Origin: Chryseobacterium piscicola
Lineage (GTDB): Bacteria > Bacteroidota > Bacteroidia > Flavobacteriales > Weeksellaceae
Direction of reading: 5' to 3'
Length of the DNA stretch: 64,000 nt
NCBI RefSeq assembly: GCF_900156685.1
Contig: NZ_FTOJ01000004.1
Span: 62,001-126,000, forward strand
In this document: positions 1-9,348 of the stretch, piece by piece
Layout: every line of letters starts with the position of its first letter
How positions within the stretch are numbered: the stretch's first letter is position 1
The notes under the pieces: model-generated
The model's database searches: none
Told to the model about the DNA's origin: nothing
The model's input: the letters and a program-made list of their open reading frames with translations, nothing else
Program-made: the position numbers and the translations under genes

Positions 1-4
1 ACAG

Positions 5-12
5 TATTTTTG
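5..12 (+). promoter_or_regulatory. -7 promoter box TAnnTTTG for yidC
   Basis: TATTTTTG matches the Bacteroidetes -7 consensus TAnnTTTG. The -33 element would lie outside the window. The box overlaps the in-frame TTG at position 10, which argues that yidC translation begins at the ATG at 76. Confidence 0.45.
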
Positions 13-75
13 TCGACTCTAAAATGTGATGGCATCGTCACTTTATTAATTTTTAAAATTTTAATTAAATATAAA

Positions 76-1899
76 ATGCAACAGAACAAAGGACTCGATA
101 AAAGTCAGATGATTAGTTTTTCTGTTTTATGCTTAGTTCTTTTTGGTTTCATGTTTTATTTTCAAAACAAGCAACAGAAAGAAGATACAGCTAAAGCCGA
201 GCAGCAAAAAACCGAACAGGTAAAGAGTGCTGTAAAGCCAACTCAGGCGAGCAACATCAATTCTAATATAACTCCGGGAGCAATTCAGACAGCCAACATT
301 GCCAATAATGAGCTCAAAATTGAATTCTCAAGTCTTGGTGGCCAAGTTTCTAAAGTAGAGTTAGTAAAATACAAAGCTTACAACCAAAAGACCGATGTAG
401 CTGATCTTCCGCTTTATCTGATTACCAAAAACAATTCAAACTATGGTTTTCAGTTTAAAGATAAAACAGGGAAAGTAATCAATACTAAAGATTTAGTTTT
501 TACCCCTACAATCAACGGAAGTGTAGCAACCATGACTGCCAATTTGAATGGAGCAGCAATTCATTTTGTTTATACTTTGAATAATAATCCTAAGGCTGAA
601 CTTAAAGATCAATATACATTAGATTTTAAAGTAAGGACTCAGGGTTTAGCTAATATTTCTTCTGATAATAAAGCAGATTTTATCTGGAATTACAATGTAA
701 GAAACGTTGAAAAGGGTAGAGCTCAAGAGCAGTCGCATTCAGAATTTTCTTATGCATTTAATAATTATAAAGACTATGATTATGATGGAAGAACTGAAAT
801 GGAAGAAGCGGAAGAAACCCTTAATTGGATTGGTGTAAAACAACAGTTTTTCTCTTCTGTAATTGAATCTAAAACCGGCTTTACGCAAAGCAAAGGTAAT
901 CAGGAGACTTTGGAAGAGGGCGAATATCTTAAAAAACTCAATTTCGAAGGTTTCGTTCAAATGCAAGGCAGTGAACTGAATCAGGATTTCACTTGGTACT
1001 TTATGCCTTTGGATTTACCATTATTAAAATCTTACGACAAAAACTTTGACGAAATCTTACCGTTAGGTTGGTCATTCATAGGAGCAATGAACCGTTATTT
1101 CTTCATGCCTATGTATAATTTCATCGCAGGTTGGGGGCTTACAGCAGGTTGGGTGATTTTACTAATGACAATTATTGTTAAGTTGATTTTATCTCCAATC
1201 ATGTACAAACAGCACAAATTAAGTGCGATGATGAGAGTGATTCGTCCGGAAATTGATGAAGCAAATGCTAAATTTAAGGATGCAGATCCTATGAAAAAGC
1301 AACAAGCAACGATGGAAATCTATAGAAAAGCAGGGGTGAATCAAATGGCGGGATGTCTTCCGGCGTTGGTGCAGATTCCTATTTTCTATGCATTATTCCG
1401 TTTCTTCCCGAACTTTATCGACCTGAGAGGTCAAGGATTCTGGTTTGCAAAAGATTTAACGGCTTATGATGATTTAATTAAATTACCATTTAATGTACCG
1501 TTTTTAGGAGAGCATTTAAGTGTATTTGCCATTGCTTGTACTGTAGTGATTTTAATTTATACTGTAATGACTTCGGGAAACATGCAACAGCCACAACAAG
1601 AAGGAATGCCAAATATGAAAGTGCTGATGTATATTTTCCCCATCACATTTTTATTCTTCCTGAATACTTCAGCATCTGGTCTCTCTTGGTATTATTTTGT
1701 ATCTAATGCAATTAATATTTTAATTATTTTGGTTATAAAATATCTAATATTAGATGAAAAAAAGATTCATGCACAAATTCAGGCAAACAAAGAAAAACCT
1801 AAAACTGAAAGCAAGTTTCAAAAAAGAATGAGAGAAATGATGGAGAAGGCTCAGGAGCAACAAAAGTCTCAAGGTCAGCAGAAATCAAACAAAAAATAG
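76..1899 (+). CDS. yidC: Membrane protein insertase YidC (607 aa)
   Basis: YidC inserts and folds inner-membrane proteins, alone or with SecYEG. The protein shows the Gram-negative layout: an N-terminal membrane anchor (about residues 12-30), a Q/K-rich linker, a large periplasmic domain, then a C-terminal membrane bundle from about residue 331. That bundle holds the conserved stretch GCLPALVQIPIF near residue 425. It ends in a basic, Gln-rich cytoplasmic tail typical of ribosome-contacting YidC tails. The ATG at 76 was chosen because the longer in-frame extension begins with TTG inside a promoter -7 box and would put 22 odd residues before the anchor. A perfect hairpin terminator follows 23 bases downstream. 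Family assignment is firm. Confidence 0.96.
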   Translation: MQQNKGLDKSQMISFSVLCLVLFGFMFYFQNKQQKEDTAKAEQQKTEQVKSAVKPTQASNINSNITPGAIQTANIANNELKIEFSSLGGQVSKVELVKYKAYNQKTDVADLPLYLITKNNSNYGFQFKDKTGKVINTKDLVFTPTINGSVATMTANLNGAAIHFVYTLNNNPKAELKDQYTLDFKVRTQGLANISSDNKADFIWNYNVRNVEKGRAQEQSHSEFSYAFNNYKDYDYDGRTEMEEAEETLNWIGVKQQFFSSVIESKTGFTQSKGNQETLEEGEYLKKLNFEGFVQMQGSELNQDFTWYFMPLDLPLLKSYDKNFDEILPLGWSFIGAMNRYFFMPMYNFIAGWGLTAGWVILLMTIIVKLILSPIMYKQHKLSAMMRVIRPEIDEANAKFKDADPMKKQQATMEIYRKAGVNQMAGCLPALVQIPIFYALFRFFPNFIDLRGQGFWFAKDLTAYDDLIKLPFNVPFLGEHLSVFAIACTVVILIYTVMTSGNMQQPQQEGMPNMKVLMYIFPITFLFFLNTSASGLSWYYFVSNAINILIILVIKYLILDEKKIHAQIQANKEKPKTESKFQKRMREMMEKAQEQQKSQGQQKSNKK

Positions 1900-1922
1900 A
1901 ATACTATTTTACTGTAAAGTAC

Positions 1923-1954
1923 AAAGAGAAGCATGATAATGCTTCTCTTTTTTT
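1923..1954 (+). terminator. Rho-independent terminator after yidC
   Basis: A perfect 12-bp stem (1923-1934 with 1939-1950) closes a GATA loop and runs into a T tract. It ends yidC transcription ahead of the convergent rnhB. Confidence 0.85.
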
Positions 1955-2019
1955 ATTTAGAATTGTTTTAAATAATCTTTTGCAACTTAATGATTCGTTA
2001 ATATTGAATTTATATAAGC

Positions 2020-2607
2020 TTATTCATATTTTAATCTGAAAGACTGCCGATGGTGTACGGTAGGTCCGTGTTTTACCAGCGCTTGTTGGTGGTGTTTTGT
2101 TGCATATCCAAAATTGGTATTCCATCCATACTGCGGAAATTCTTCGTGAAGCTGTGTCATCAAAAGATCCCGATAATTTTTTGCCAAAATTGAAGCCGCT
2201 GCAATAGCTAAAATTTTAGAATCTCCTTTTATAATACATTGATGAGGAATGAAATTGTAAGGATGAAATTTATTACCATCAACAAGAATAAACTCAGGTC
2301 TAATGCTAAGTTTATCTAAAGCTCCGTGCATCGCATGGATACTTGCGTTCAAAATATTGTGCTCGTCGATATAGGAAGGTGGTAGCTCTGCGATAGCGTA
2401 GCTTACCACATGATCTTTAATATAGGAGTCTAGGTAAAGCCTGGTTTTAAAATTCAGCTTCTTCGAATCATTAATCAGATTCTGCTCAAAGTTTTCACCA
2501 ATAATCACTGCAGCTGCTACCACAGGACCACAAAGACAGCCTCTTCCTACTTCATCGCAGCCAGCTTCAATATACGGGGAGTATTTTTTAATAAGTTGAT
2601 TCATCAT
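2020..2607 (-). CDS. rnhB: Ribonuclease HII
   Basis: RNase HII cleaves the RNA strand of RNA-DNA hybrids and single ribonucleotides in DNA, in the cytoplasm. At 195 residues it has the normal bacterial length. The family motif DEVGRG gives the first two acidic metal ligands (D18, E19). The conserved DSKKL stretch is at about 47-51, and a third acidic residue, D110, lies in LVDGNK. Two consecutive ATG codons open the gene (2607 or 2604); either could be used. A -7 promoter box lies just upstream at 2623-2630. It is a single gene, convergent to yidC and divergent from susC. Confidence 0.95.
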   Translation of the reverse strand: MMNQLIKKYSPYIEAGCDEVGRGCLCGPVVAAAVIIGENFEQNLINDSKKLNFKTRLYLDSYIKDHVVSYAIAELPPSYIDEHNILNASIHAMHGALDKLSIRPEFILVDGNKFHPYNFIPHQCIIKGDSKILAIAAASILAKNYRDLLMTQLHEEFPQYGWNTNFGYATKHHQQALVKHGPTVHHRQSFRLKYE

Positions 2608-2622
2608 CTGTCTAAACCTTTA

Positions 2623-2630
2623 CAAATATA
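2623..2630 (-). promoter_or_regulatory. -7 promoter box for rnhB
   Basis: On the minus strand the bases read TATATTTG, an exact TAnnTTTG match, 15 bases before the rnhB start. No clear -33 TTG was found at the usual distance. Confidence 0.45.
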
Positions 2631-2747
2631 CGGGCAAAATACTAATTATTAAAATCATAAAAATACGCTGGATATTATTTTAGTTTAACAAAAATTATTT
2701 AAATGTTACAAAATCTGTTAGTTGTGTTAAATATTTTTAACAAAACA

Positions 2748-2779
2748 TTTGTTTAATTTAAGAAAGTTTCACATATTTG
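2748..2779 (+). promoter_or_regulatory. Promoter of the SusC/SusD operon
   Basis: TTTG at 2748-2751 is followed after 20 bases by CATATTTG (2772-2779), one mismatch from TAnnTTTG. The predicted transcript start is near 2786, ahead of the ATG at 2809. Just upstream, a 7-bp inverted repeat (TGTTAAA/TTTAACA, 2725-2742) could be an operator. Confidence 0.5.
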
Positions 2780-2808
2780 CAATTAGTAAAAAAATAATCG
2801 ATTTAAAT

Positions 2809-5800
2809 ATGAAGAAATTAACAGCAAGTGTTCTACTGGTGGTTTTATCATCTTCCGTAGCTTTAATCAATGCTCAGCAAGGGAAAAATGATACAATTGC
2901 TCCAAAAGAAACACAGATTGGTGAGGTAGTTATTACTGGAGCCTTAGGTATTAAGAAAAAGCAAGATGCGATTACTTCTAACCAAAAAGTCGTTGGAGAT
3001 AAAGAGCTAAATCAAGCCGCAGCTCAAAGTGTTACTCAGGCTCTTATCGGCAAGGTTTCTGGTCTACAGATAAATACAACCAGTAGCGGTGTTAACTCTT
3101 CTAGCAAGATTTTGCTAAGAGGATTTAGGTCTATCAGTGGAGATACCAACCCTTTAGTTGTTATTGATGGCGCTATTGCAACAATTACAGTTTTCAATCA
3201 GTTGCCACCAGATATAGTTGAATCTGTGAATGTAATCAAAGGTCAACAAGGTGCTGCATTATATGGTTCACAAGGAAGTAATGGGGTTTTAGTAGTAACA
3301 ACTAAGAAAGGTAATAGATCTGAAAGAGTATCGGTAAACCTTAGCTCATCTATTGAATTTACAAACGCATATAAATTGCCAATTAGACAAAAGCTGTATG
3401 GAGCTGGGTATCCTGGTGAAAATACTTTTTCTGATGAAGATTATGGTCAGGGTACAAACTACGTTCCTTGGGAAAATACTGCTTGGGGACCTTCTTATTC
3501 TTCTTCTTTAGGCGGACAGCTTGTAGAAATGGGCTTGCCACAGTCGAATGGTCAGTTTATAAAAGGTATATATGCGCCACAGAAAGACAATGTTGCGGAT
3601 TTCTTTAGTACAGGCTTACAGTTTAAAAACGGAGTAAATGTTAGTGCTGGAGGTAGAGATTCTTATACTTTTTTATCTTATGATAGATTGGAAAATGAAT
3701 TCATTGTACCTGGAGATAAATTGAAAAGAAATACTATTTTTTTTAAAGCAGGTAAGAAAATAGGAAAATTCAGAATGGATGGTAACGTAAGTGTTATTGA
3801 TCAATCAACGAATCAAAGTGGAGCAAACTTATATTCTCAACTTTTACAAACTCCTAGCAATTTTAATCTAAGAGATTTTAAAAATTCTGGGTTCGCAAGT
3901 AATTATAGTATTTTTACATATAATCCTTATACCCTTAAAGATTATTTGAGAAACGATAATAGACTTACATCAGCTACTGGTATTGTATCATTAGGATATG
4001 AATTTAATGATCATATCAGCTTAACATATAACGGAAGTTTGTATATGGCAGGTCAAGATGTTGAGACTCATACTGATGGTTTTAATACTAATGACATCCG
4101 TATCAATGCACCGGGGACTGGAATTGATGGTATACTTTTAGGTTCTCAAGGCTTAAGATCTCTTACATCTGCATATACTAAATCTACTACTAGAGTTAGA
4201 AACTATTACGGAGATTTAATGTTAAATTTCAAGTATGATTTAGCAGATGATGTTAGTTTTTCTGCAAATATTGGAAATAACATGCAAGAAAATTTTGCAA
4301 CTACCGCTTCAGGAGGTGGAACGAATTTAAGAATCCCAGGTTTTTATAATATTGCTAATATTGTTAATCCAACTCCTGGTTATCAACTTGATAATACCCA
4401 AACGCGTTCTAGACAATATGCTTTTTTTGCCAATGTAGATCTTGGTTATAAAGATTATTTATTTGTGAACTTAACTGGTAGAGTTGAGCAATCATCTCGT
4501 CTTAGCACCAGACCTACAGGAACTACGGATGTGTTTTCTAACAAAGCTTTCCCTTATTATTCTGGAGGGGTATCATTTATTCCAACAAAAGCATTTGAAG
4601 GTTTGAAGAATAATGATGTATTGAATTATTTTAAAATAAGTGGAAGTTATACAGTAACAGGAAATGCTGTAATTGGAGCTTATGCTAATGATGAAATTGG
4701 AGTGTTCCCAACAGGATACCCTTTAATTAATTCATCATTCTTATTAAACAAAAATCCTACAAATCAGTTTATTAAACCAGAAGGTAACAAAACTATTGAA
4801 GGGAATATATCTTTAGGTTTCTTAAAAGATAGAATTACAATTGAAGGGTCTGCTTTTAGAACTGATACAGATAGACTTATTACAGGAAGTACTACTTCTA
4901 CAACAACGGGTATTGTATCGCTTACAGATAATATTGGAGATATTAGAAACTCTGGATTTGAAGTTGATTTAGGTCTTACGCCTTTTAAATCTGCTAACTT
5001 TGAATGGAATATAAAAGGTACTTATTCGCAGTATGAATCAATGGTTAAAGATTTAGGTCCTGGAATCAATGAGGTTGCTTTAACGCAAGATGGATATAGG
5101 ATTCCTGCTGGTGTATTCGCTGTAAAAGGTGAACGTTTTCCTGTTATCAAGGGTATTAAGTATCAGAGAGATCCTAACGGAAATATTATTGTAGACGAAA
5201 CAGGTTTACCAGTTACAAACTCGCAATATGAAATTTTAGGTAAAGTAACTCCAGATTATATTTTAGGTTTTTCTACTAATATCAGATATAAGGGTCTAAC
5301 TTTAGGTGTTACTGCTGATTATAGAACAGGAAATAGTTTTATTGCTGACACTAAAAGTCTATTAGGTTTTTCAGGTGCATTAGAAAAAACTGTAGAATTT
5401 GATCGTGCTCAAGGATATATTATTCCAGGTTCAGTACAGAATACTGGTACAGCAGCTAATCCTGTGTATGTAGCAAATACTACACCAGTAGGAGACGATC
5501 GTACTTATAATGGAGCTGCTAACTATTTTACAAGTTCATACCAAACTAGTGTAGGTGAAGAATTTGTAGTAGATGGCTCTGCTCTAAAAATAAGAGAAGT
5601 GGCATTGACATATCAATTACCAAAATCTATCTTAAGCAAAACCTTTGTCAGAACAATGTCTGTAGGAGTGTATGCTAGAAATGCATTTGCTTGGTATGCA
5701 AAGTCCAATCGTAATTTCGCAGATCCAGAAACTTCTACTGGAGGTGTAGGAGGAATAGCTGCTACAAGTCAATACCCTACAGTAAGAACATTTGGATTTA

Positions 5801-5820
5801 GCTTGAATGCTTCTTTTTAA
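2809..5820 (+). CDS. SusC/RagA-family TonB-linked outer-membrane protein
   Basis: This is a TonB-dependent outer-membrane channel of the SusC/RagA type, 1003 residues, which imports glycans, peptides or other nutrients with a SusD-like lid. A signal peptide ends near residue 22 (ALINAQ), followed by a TonB-box-like segment GEVVITG. The plug domain carries LIGKVSGLQI and an RGFRSISGD-like motif, then a long beta-barrel ends in a terminal Phe. It lacks the CarboxypepD_reg-like N-terminal domain common in SusC proteins, so it belongs to the short form. The ATG at 2809 is preferred because the upstream in-frame ATG at 2749 lies inside the promoter and precedes a clean signal peptide. susD follows after 24 bases. 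The substrate cannot be read from the sequence. Confidence 0.95.
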   Translation: MKKLTASVLLVVLSSSVALINAQQGKNDTIAPKETQIGEVVITGALGIKKKQDAITSNQKVVGDKELNQAAAQSVTQALIGKVSGLQINTTSSGVNSSSKILLRGFRSISGDTNPLVVIDGAIATITVFNQLPPDIVESVNVIKGQQGAALYGSQGSNGVLVVTTKKGNRSERVSVNLSSSIEFTNAYKLPIRQKLYGAGYPGENTFSDEDYGQGTNYVPWENTAWGPSYSSSLGGQLVEMGLPQSNGQFIKGIYAPQKDNVADFFSTGLQFKNGVNVSAGGRDSYTFLSYDRLENEFIVPGDKLKRNTIFFKAGKKIGKFRMDGNVSVIDQSTNQSGANLYSQLLQTPSNFNLRDFKNSGFASNYSIFTYNPYTLKDYLRNDNRLTSATGIVSLGYEFNDHISLTYNGSLYMAGQDVETHTDGFNTNDIRINAPGTGIDGILLGSQGLRSLTSAYTKSTTRVRNYYGDLMLNFKYDLADDVSFSANIGNNMQENFATTASGGGTNLRIPGFYNIANIVNPTPGYQLDNTQTRSRQYAFFANVDLGYKDYLFVNLTGRVEQSSRLSTRPTGTTDVFSNKAFPYYSGGVSFIPTKAFEGLKNNDVLNYFKISGSYTVTGNAVIGAYANDEIGVFPTGYPLINSSFLLNKNPTNQFIKPEGNKTIEGNISLGFLKDRITIEGSAFRTDTDRLITGSTTSTTTGIVSLTDNIGDIRNSGFEVDLGLTPFKSANFEWNIKGTYSQYESMVKDLGPGINEVALTQDGYRIPAGVFAVKGERFPVIKGIKYQRDPNGNIIVDETGLPVTNSQYEILGKVTPDYILGFSTNIRYKGLTLGVTADYRTGNSFIADTKSLLGFSGALEKTVEFDRAQGYIIPGSVQNTGTAANPVYVANTTPVGDDRTYNGAANYFTSSYQTSVGEEFVVDGSALKIREVALTYQLPKSILSKTFVRTMSVGVYARNAFAWYAKSNRNFADPETSTGGVGGIAATSQYPTVRTFGFSLNASF

Positions 5821-5844
5821 CAACTAAATTAATATTCAAAAAAA

Positions 5845-7464
5845 ATGAAAAAAATAAAATTTTTAATCTCTATGATTGTATGCGGAGTTGCGCTGAATTC
5901 ATGTAATGATTATTTAGATATAAACGAAAATCCGAATAACGTTCATCAAGAGAATTTAACTCCTCAATTGGTTTTTCCAGGTGCGGTTTCACAGACTTAC
6001 AGAACCCAAGGTGTTACAATGCTTACATTTGGTAATGTTATGATGAATAGCTGGGCAGGAAATACATATGCTTACGGTGGACCTTTTGCTAGTGAATATA
6101 CTTTAAATAGTGTAAACAGTAGTTTTTACAGCGATATATGGGATGGCTTATATCCAAACTTAGCTAATTTTTCATTTATCGAGAATTATCCTAACGCAGA
6201 TCATAAGCAAGATTATTATGTTGCAGCAGCAAAAATTATGAAAGCTTATTATATGCAATATCTAGTAGATTTGTATGGTGATGTTCCTTACAGTCAGGCA
6301 TTTAAGGGGCAAAACAATCTTACACCAAAGTATGATGATGATGTAGCTATCTATAAGGCACTTATAGCTGATATGGATGCTGCAAAAACTCTGATTAGTA
6401 ATGCACCATCAAATGTTATAGCAATGGGAGCTACTGATATTGTATTTGGAGGAAGTATGGCAAATTGGACTAATTTTGCCAACACTATCAAATTTAAATT
6501 ATTGATGAGAATGTCTAATGTAACGGGCGATTTAGCTACTTATAGAGACCAGCAATTAGCTACTTTAGCTACTGCTAGTTTTATAACTGCTGATGTTTTT
6601 GAAAAACCAGGTTATGCAAGTACTAGTGATCCTGCCATGCATCCAACAACTGTTAACTTTTTAATTAACTCTGCTGTTACTGCATATCCTCAGAATTACA
6701 CATTGATCACAGCTTCTGAGAATTTAGCAGCTGCTATCAATGGTAATAACCTTAATTTACCTGATGCTCACTATCAGAAATATAACGGTATTCCTGATCC
6801 TAGAAGATTCAGATTATTTTTGCCATATTCAGGTGGAAGTGTTGTAAGAGGTATTAGACAAGGTGCTACTCCTGGACAGCCAGGTGCACCTAATGACAAT
6901 ACAGTTGTTTCTAATCTATCTTATTATATTGTAGGAGCTAATACAGGAACTTTAAGTCAGGTTATAGCTCAAAGTAATGCTAAAGGAGGTTTATTAATGT
7001 CTGTTGCGGAAGTTAACTTACTAAAAGCGGAAGCAGCTTTGAAGTTTCCTACTATCTTTCCAGCATTTGATGGTATGACTTCTTTCAATCTTGCTGTTAC
7101 ACAGTCTGCAACTACGATGAATGCGGGTGCGGCTTTGTCAATGGCAACTTACATTTCTCAGATTTCTACTAGACCTGGTTTAGGTTGGATAGGTACAAAT
7201 GATCAGAAGTTAGAAGCGATCATGACTCAGAAGTGGATTCTTTTGACTCAATACAACCCGACAGAAATGTATATTGAATACAACAGAACAGGTCAAAAAT
7301 ATCCTGTTTCACCGTTAGCGACTACTGCTACAAAAAGCAATAAGCCTTACAGATTAATTTATCCGACATCAGAATCAGTGGGTAATTCAGCAAATGTACC
7401 AAGTATTACTAGTGCAGAAGCTTTTACAAAAAACACTAAGACTCCTTTCTGGAACCAAAACTAG
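5845..7464 (+). CDS. SusD/RagB-like outer-membrane lipoprotein
   Basis: SusD-family lipoproteins sit on the cell surface, bind nutrient and close over the SusC channel. This 539-residue protein has a lipoprotein signal with lipobox ALNSC (Cys20), then the family opening NDYLDINENPNN. Helical TPR-like segments such as KIMKAYYMQYLVDLYGDVPY follow. The overall look fits the SusD-like_2 subgroup. It is translated 24 bases after susC and is followed by a strong terminator, so the pair forms a two-gene operon. No glycosidase, sulfatase, sigma/anti-sigma or hybrid regulator is adjacent, so this is not a complete polysaccharide-utilisation locus and the ligand is unknown. Confidence 0.94.
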   Translation: MKKIKFLISMIVCGVALNSCNDYLDINENPNNVHQENLTPQLVFPGAVSQTYRTQGVTMLTFGNVMMNSWAGNTYAYGGPFASEYTLNSVNSSFYSDIWDGLYPNLANFSFIENYPNADHKQDYYVAAAKIMKAYYMQYLVDLYGDVPYSQAFKGQNNLTPKYDDDVAIYKALIADMDAAKTLISNAPSNVIAMGATDIVFGGSMANWTNFANTIKFKLLMRMSNVTGDLATYRDQQLATLATASFITADVFEKPGYASTSDPAMHPTTVNFLINSAVTAYPQNYTLITASENLAAAINGNNLNLPDAHYQKYNGIPDPRRFRLFLPYSGGSVVRGIRQGATPGQPGAPNDNTVVSNLSYYIVGANTGTLSQVIAQSNAKGGLLMSVAEVNLLKAEAALKFPTIFPAFDGMTSFNLAVTQSATTMNAGAALSMATYISQISTRPGLGWIGTNDQKLEAIMTQKWILLTQYNPTEMYIEYNRTGQKYPVSPLATTATKSNKPYRLIYPTSESVGNSANVPSITSAEAFTKNTKTPFWNQN

Positions 7465-7489
7465 TTTTTTAACAAAACTTAATTATATC

Positions 7490-7514
7490 AAAACCGCCTT
7501 CGGGCGGTTTTTTT
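7490..7514 (+). terminator. Terminator of the susC-susD operon
   Basis: A perfect 9-bp stem AAAACCGCC/GGCGGTTTT closes the very stable TTCG tetraloop (7499-7502), followed by T residues. Confidence 0.92.
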
Positions 7515-7521
7515 ATTTCCG

Positions 7522-7529
7522 TATATTTG
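7522..7529 (+). promoter_or_regulatory. -7 promoter box for argS
   Basis: TATATTTG matches TAnnTTTG and lies 17 bases before the argS ATG at 7547, directly behind the susD terminator. It fixes the argS start at 7547 and excludes the longer in-frame extension, which would run back through the terminator. Confidence 0.5.
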
Positions 7530-7546
7530 TACTTCAAATTAAAAAA

Positions 7547-9307
7547 ATGAATATTAAAGATATTATAGAACAAAAACTGGCGGAGGTTATCCTTAATGTC
7601 TACCAGTTGAAAGATATACAACTCGAGATTCAGGAAAATAAAACTGAGTTTGAAGGCGATTTTACCATTGTTACTTTTCCGTTGGTGAAGCAGTTGAAGA
7701 AAAACCCTGAAAACATTGGCGTAGAGTTGGGGCAAGCTTTAACTGAACAGACAGAATTGCTTCAAAGTTTCAATGTAGTAAAAGGATTTTTGAATGTAAA
7801 AGTTAAAAATCAATTTTTCGTTGATCAATTTAAAACTGTTTCAGAACAATTTTCAAGCATTGAAAAGAAAAATGAAACCGTAATGGTGGAGTATTCGTCT
7901 CCGAATACCAATAAACCGCTTCACCTAGGGCATGTAAGAAATAATTTGTTAGGTTTTTCTGTGGCTCAGATTCTAAAAGAGGCTGGTTATGATGTGATCA
8001 AAAGTCAAATCATTAACGATAGAGGAATTCATATTTGTAAATCGATGTTGGCATGGGAGAAATTTGGTAAAGGAGAAACTCCGGAGACTGACGATGTAAA
8101 AGGAGATAAGTTTGTAGGAAATTATTACGTAAAATTTGATCAAGAATACAAAAAAGAAATTGCTCAATTAATTGAACGAGGTGTTTCTGAAGATCAGGCT
8201 AAAAAAGACGCACCTTTAATGAAAGAAGCTCAGCAAATGCTTCTCGACTGGGAAAATGGTGATGAAAAAGTAAGAAAACTTTGGAATGAAATGAACTCTT
8301 GGGTTTACAAAGGTTTCGGTGAAACGTACAAAAGACTTGGTGTAGATTTCGATCAGGTTCAATACGAAAGCAATACCTATATTCTAGGAAAAGATCTTAT
8401 TCAGGAAGGTTTAGATAAAGGTGTTTTGTTTCAGAAAGAAGACGGTTCGGTTTGGTGTGATTTAACAGATGAAGGTTTAGATCAGAAACTTCTGCTTCGT
8501 TCAGACGGAACATCTGTGTACATGACCCAGGATTTGGGAACAGCGGTAGAGCGTTTTAAAGAAAATAATCTTCAGAAATTAATTTATACAGTAGGAAACG
8601 AGCAGGATTATCATTTCCAGGTCTTGTTTAAAGTCTTAAAAAAATTAGGCTACGAATGGGCAGATCAGTTGTTCCATTTATCTTATGGAATGGTTGAGCT
8701 ACCAAACGGTAAAATGAAATCGCGTGAAGGTACTGTTGTTGACGCAGATGAATTGATGCAGGATATGTTTGATATTGCAAAATCTAAATCTGAAGAGCTT
8801 GGGAAACTGGAAAACTTTACAGAAGAAGAAAAAAATACCAATTACGAAAGCGTTGGAATTGGGGCATTGAAATATTTTATGCTGAAGGTTGATCCTAAGA
8901 AAAAAATGCTTTTTAATCCAGAAGAAAGTATTGATTTTAATGGAAATACAGGACCCTTCATTCAGTATACATTTGCACGTATTCAATCTTTGTTGACAAA
9001 AGCAAATTTTGAAATAAAAGCAACAGAAAGTATAGAATTGAGCCAATCTGAAAAGGAATTAATTATGCAGCTTGCCAATTATAAATTAGTTGTAGCAAGA
9101 GCAGCAGAAAGTTTAAGTCCGGCTTTGGTTGCCAATTATTTATATGATTTGGTAAAGTCTTACAATTCGTTTTATCAAAACAATCCAATTTTGATTCAGG
9201 AAGATGCAAACATTAAACAATATCGATTAAATCTGTCTGATGTAACCGGTAAAACAATACAAAAATCATTGCATTTACTCGGGATACAAACGGTAAACAG
9301 AATGTAA
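7547..9307 (+). CDS. argS: Arginine--tRNA ligase
   Basis: This class I aminoacyl-tRNA synthetase charges tRNA-Arg with arginine in the cytosol. The 586-residue protein carries the N-terminal additional domain of ArgRS (about residues 1-80). The HIGH signature appears as HLGH at about 126-129 within the family stretch NTNKPLHLGHVRNN. A KMSKS-like element GKMKSREG lies near 388. The C-terminal anticodon-binding (DALR) domain ends in the family-typical form LLGIQTVNRM. The start at 7547 gives the expected ArgRS N terminus. The gene is monocistronic, between the susD terminator and its own terminator. Confidence 0.97.
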   Translation: MNIKDIIEQKLAEVILNVYQLKDIQLEIQENKTEFEGDFTIVTFPLVKQLKKNPENIGVELGQALTEQTELLQSFNVVKGFLNVKVKNQFFVDQFKTVSEQFSSIEKKNETVMVEYSSPNTNKPLHLGHVRNNLLGFSVAQILKEAGYDVIKSQIINDRGIHICKSMLAWEKFGKGETPETDDVKGDKFVGNYYVKFDQEYKKEIAQLIERGVSEDQAKKDAPLMKEAQQMLLDWENGDEKVRKLWNEMNSWVYKGFGETYKRLGVDFDQVQYESNTYILGKDLIQEGLDKGVLFQKEDGSVWCDLTDEGLDQKLLLRSDGTSVYMTQDLGTAVERFKENNLQKLIYTVGNEQDYHFQVLFKVLKKLGYEWADQLFHLSYGMVELPNGKMKSREGTVVDADELMQDMFDIAKSKSEELGKLENFTEEEKNTNYESVGIGALKYFMLKVDPKKKMLFNPEESIDFNGNTGPFIQYTFARIQSLLTKANFEIKATESIELSQSEKELIMQLANYKLVVARAAESLSPALVANYLYDLVKSYNSFYQNNPILIQEDANIKQYRLNLSDVTGKTIQKSLHLLGIQTVNRM

Positions 9308-9310
9308 ACA

Positions 9311-9344
9311 AAAGCCTCTCAGGAATTTCCGAGAGGCTTTTTTT
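9311..9344 (+). terminator. Terminator between argS and the convergent yihY-like gene
   Basis: A 10-bp stem AAAGCCTCTC/GAGAGGCTTT (9311-9320, 9331-9340) is followed by TTTT. A-rich flanking sequence on the other strand means it may act in both directions. Confidence 0.88.
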
Positions 9345-9348
9345 ATGT

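Noticed and set aside
2749..2808. Longer start for susC.
   Set aside because: It lies in the promoter region and precedes a normal signal peptide at 2809.
2748..7514. Complete polysaccharide-utilisation locus.
   Set aside because: Only susC and susD are present; no enzyme, sigma/anti-sigma or hybrid two-component regulator is adjacent.
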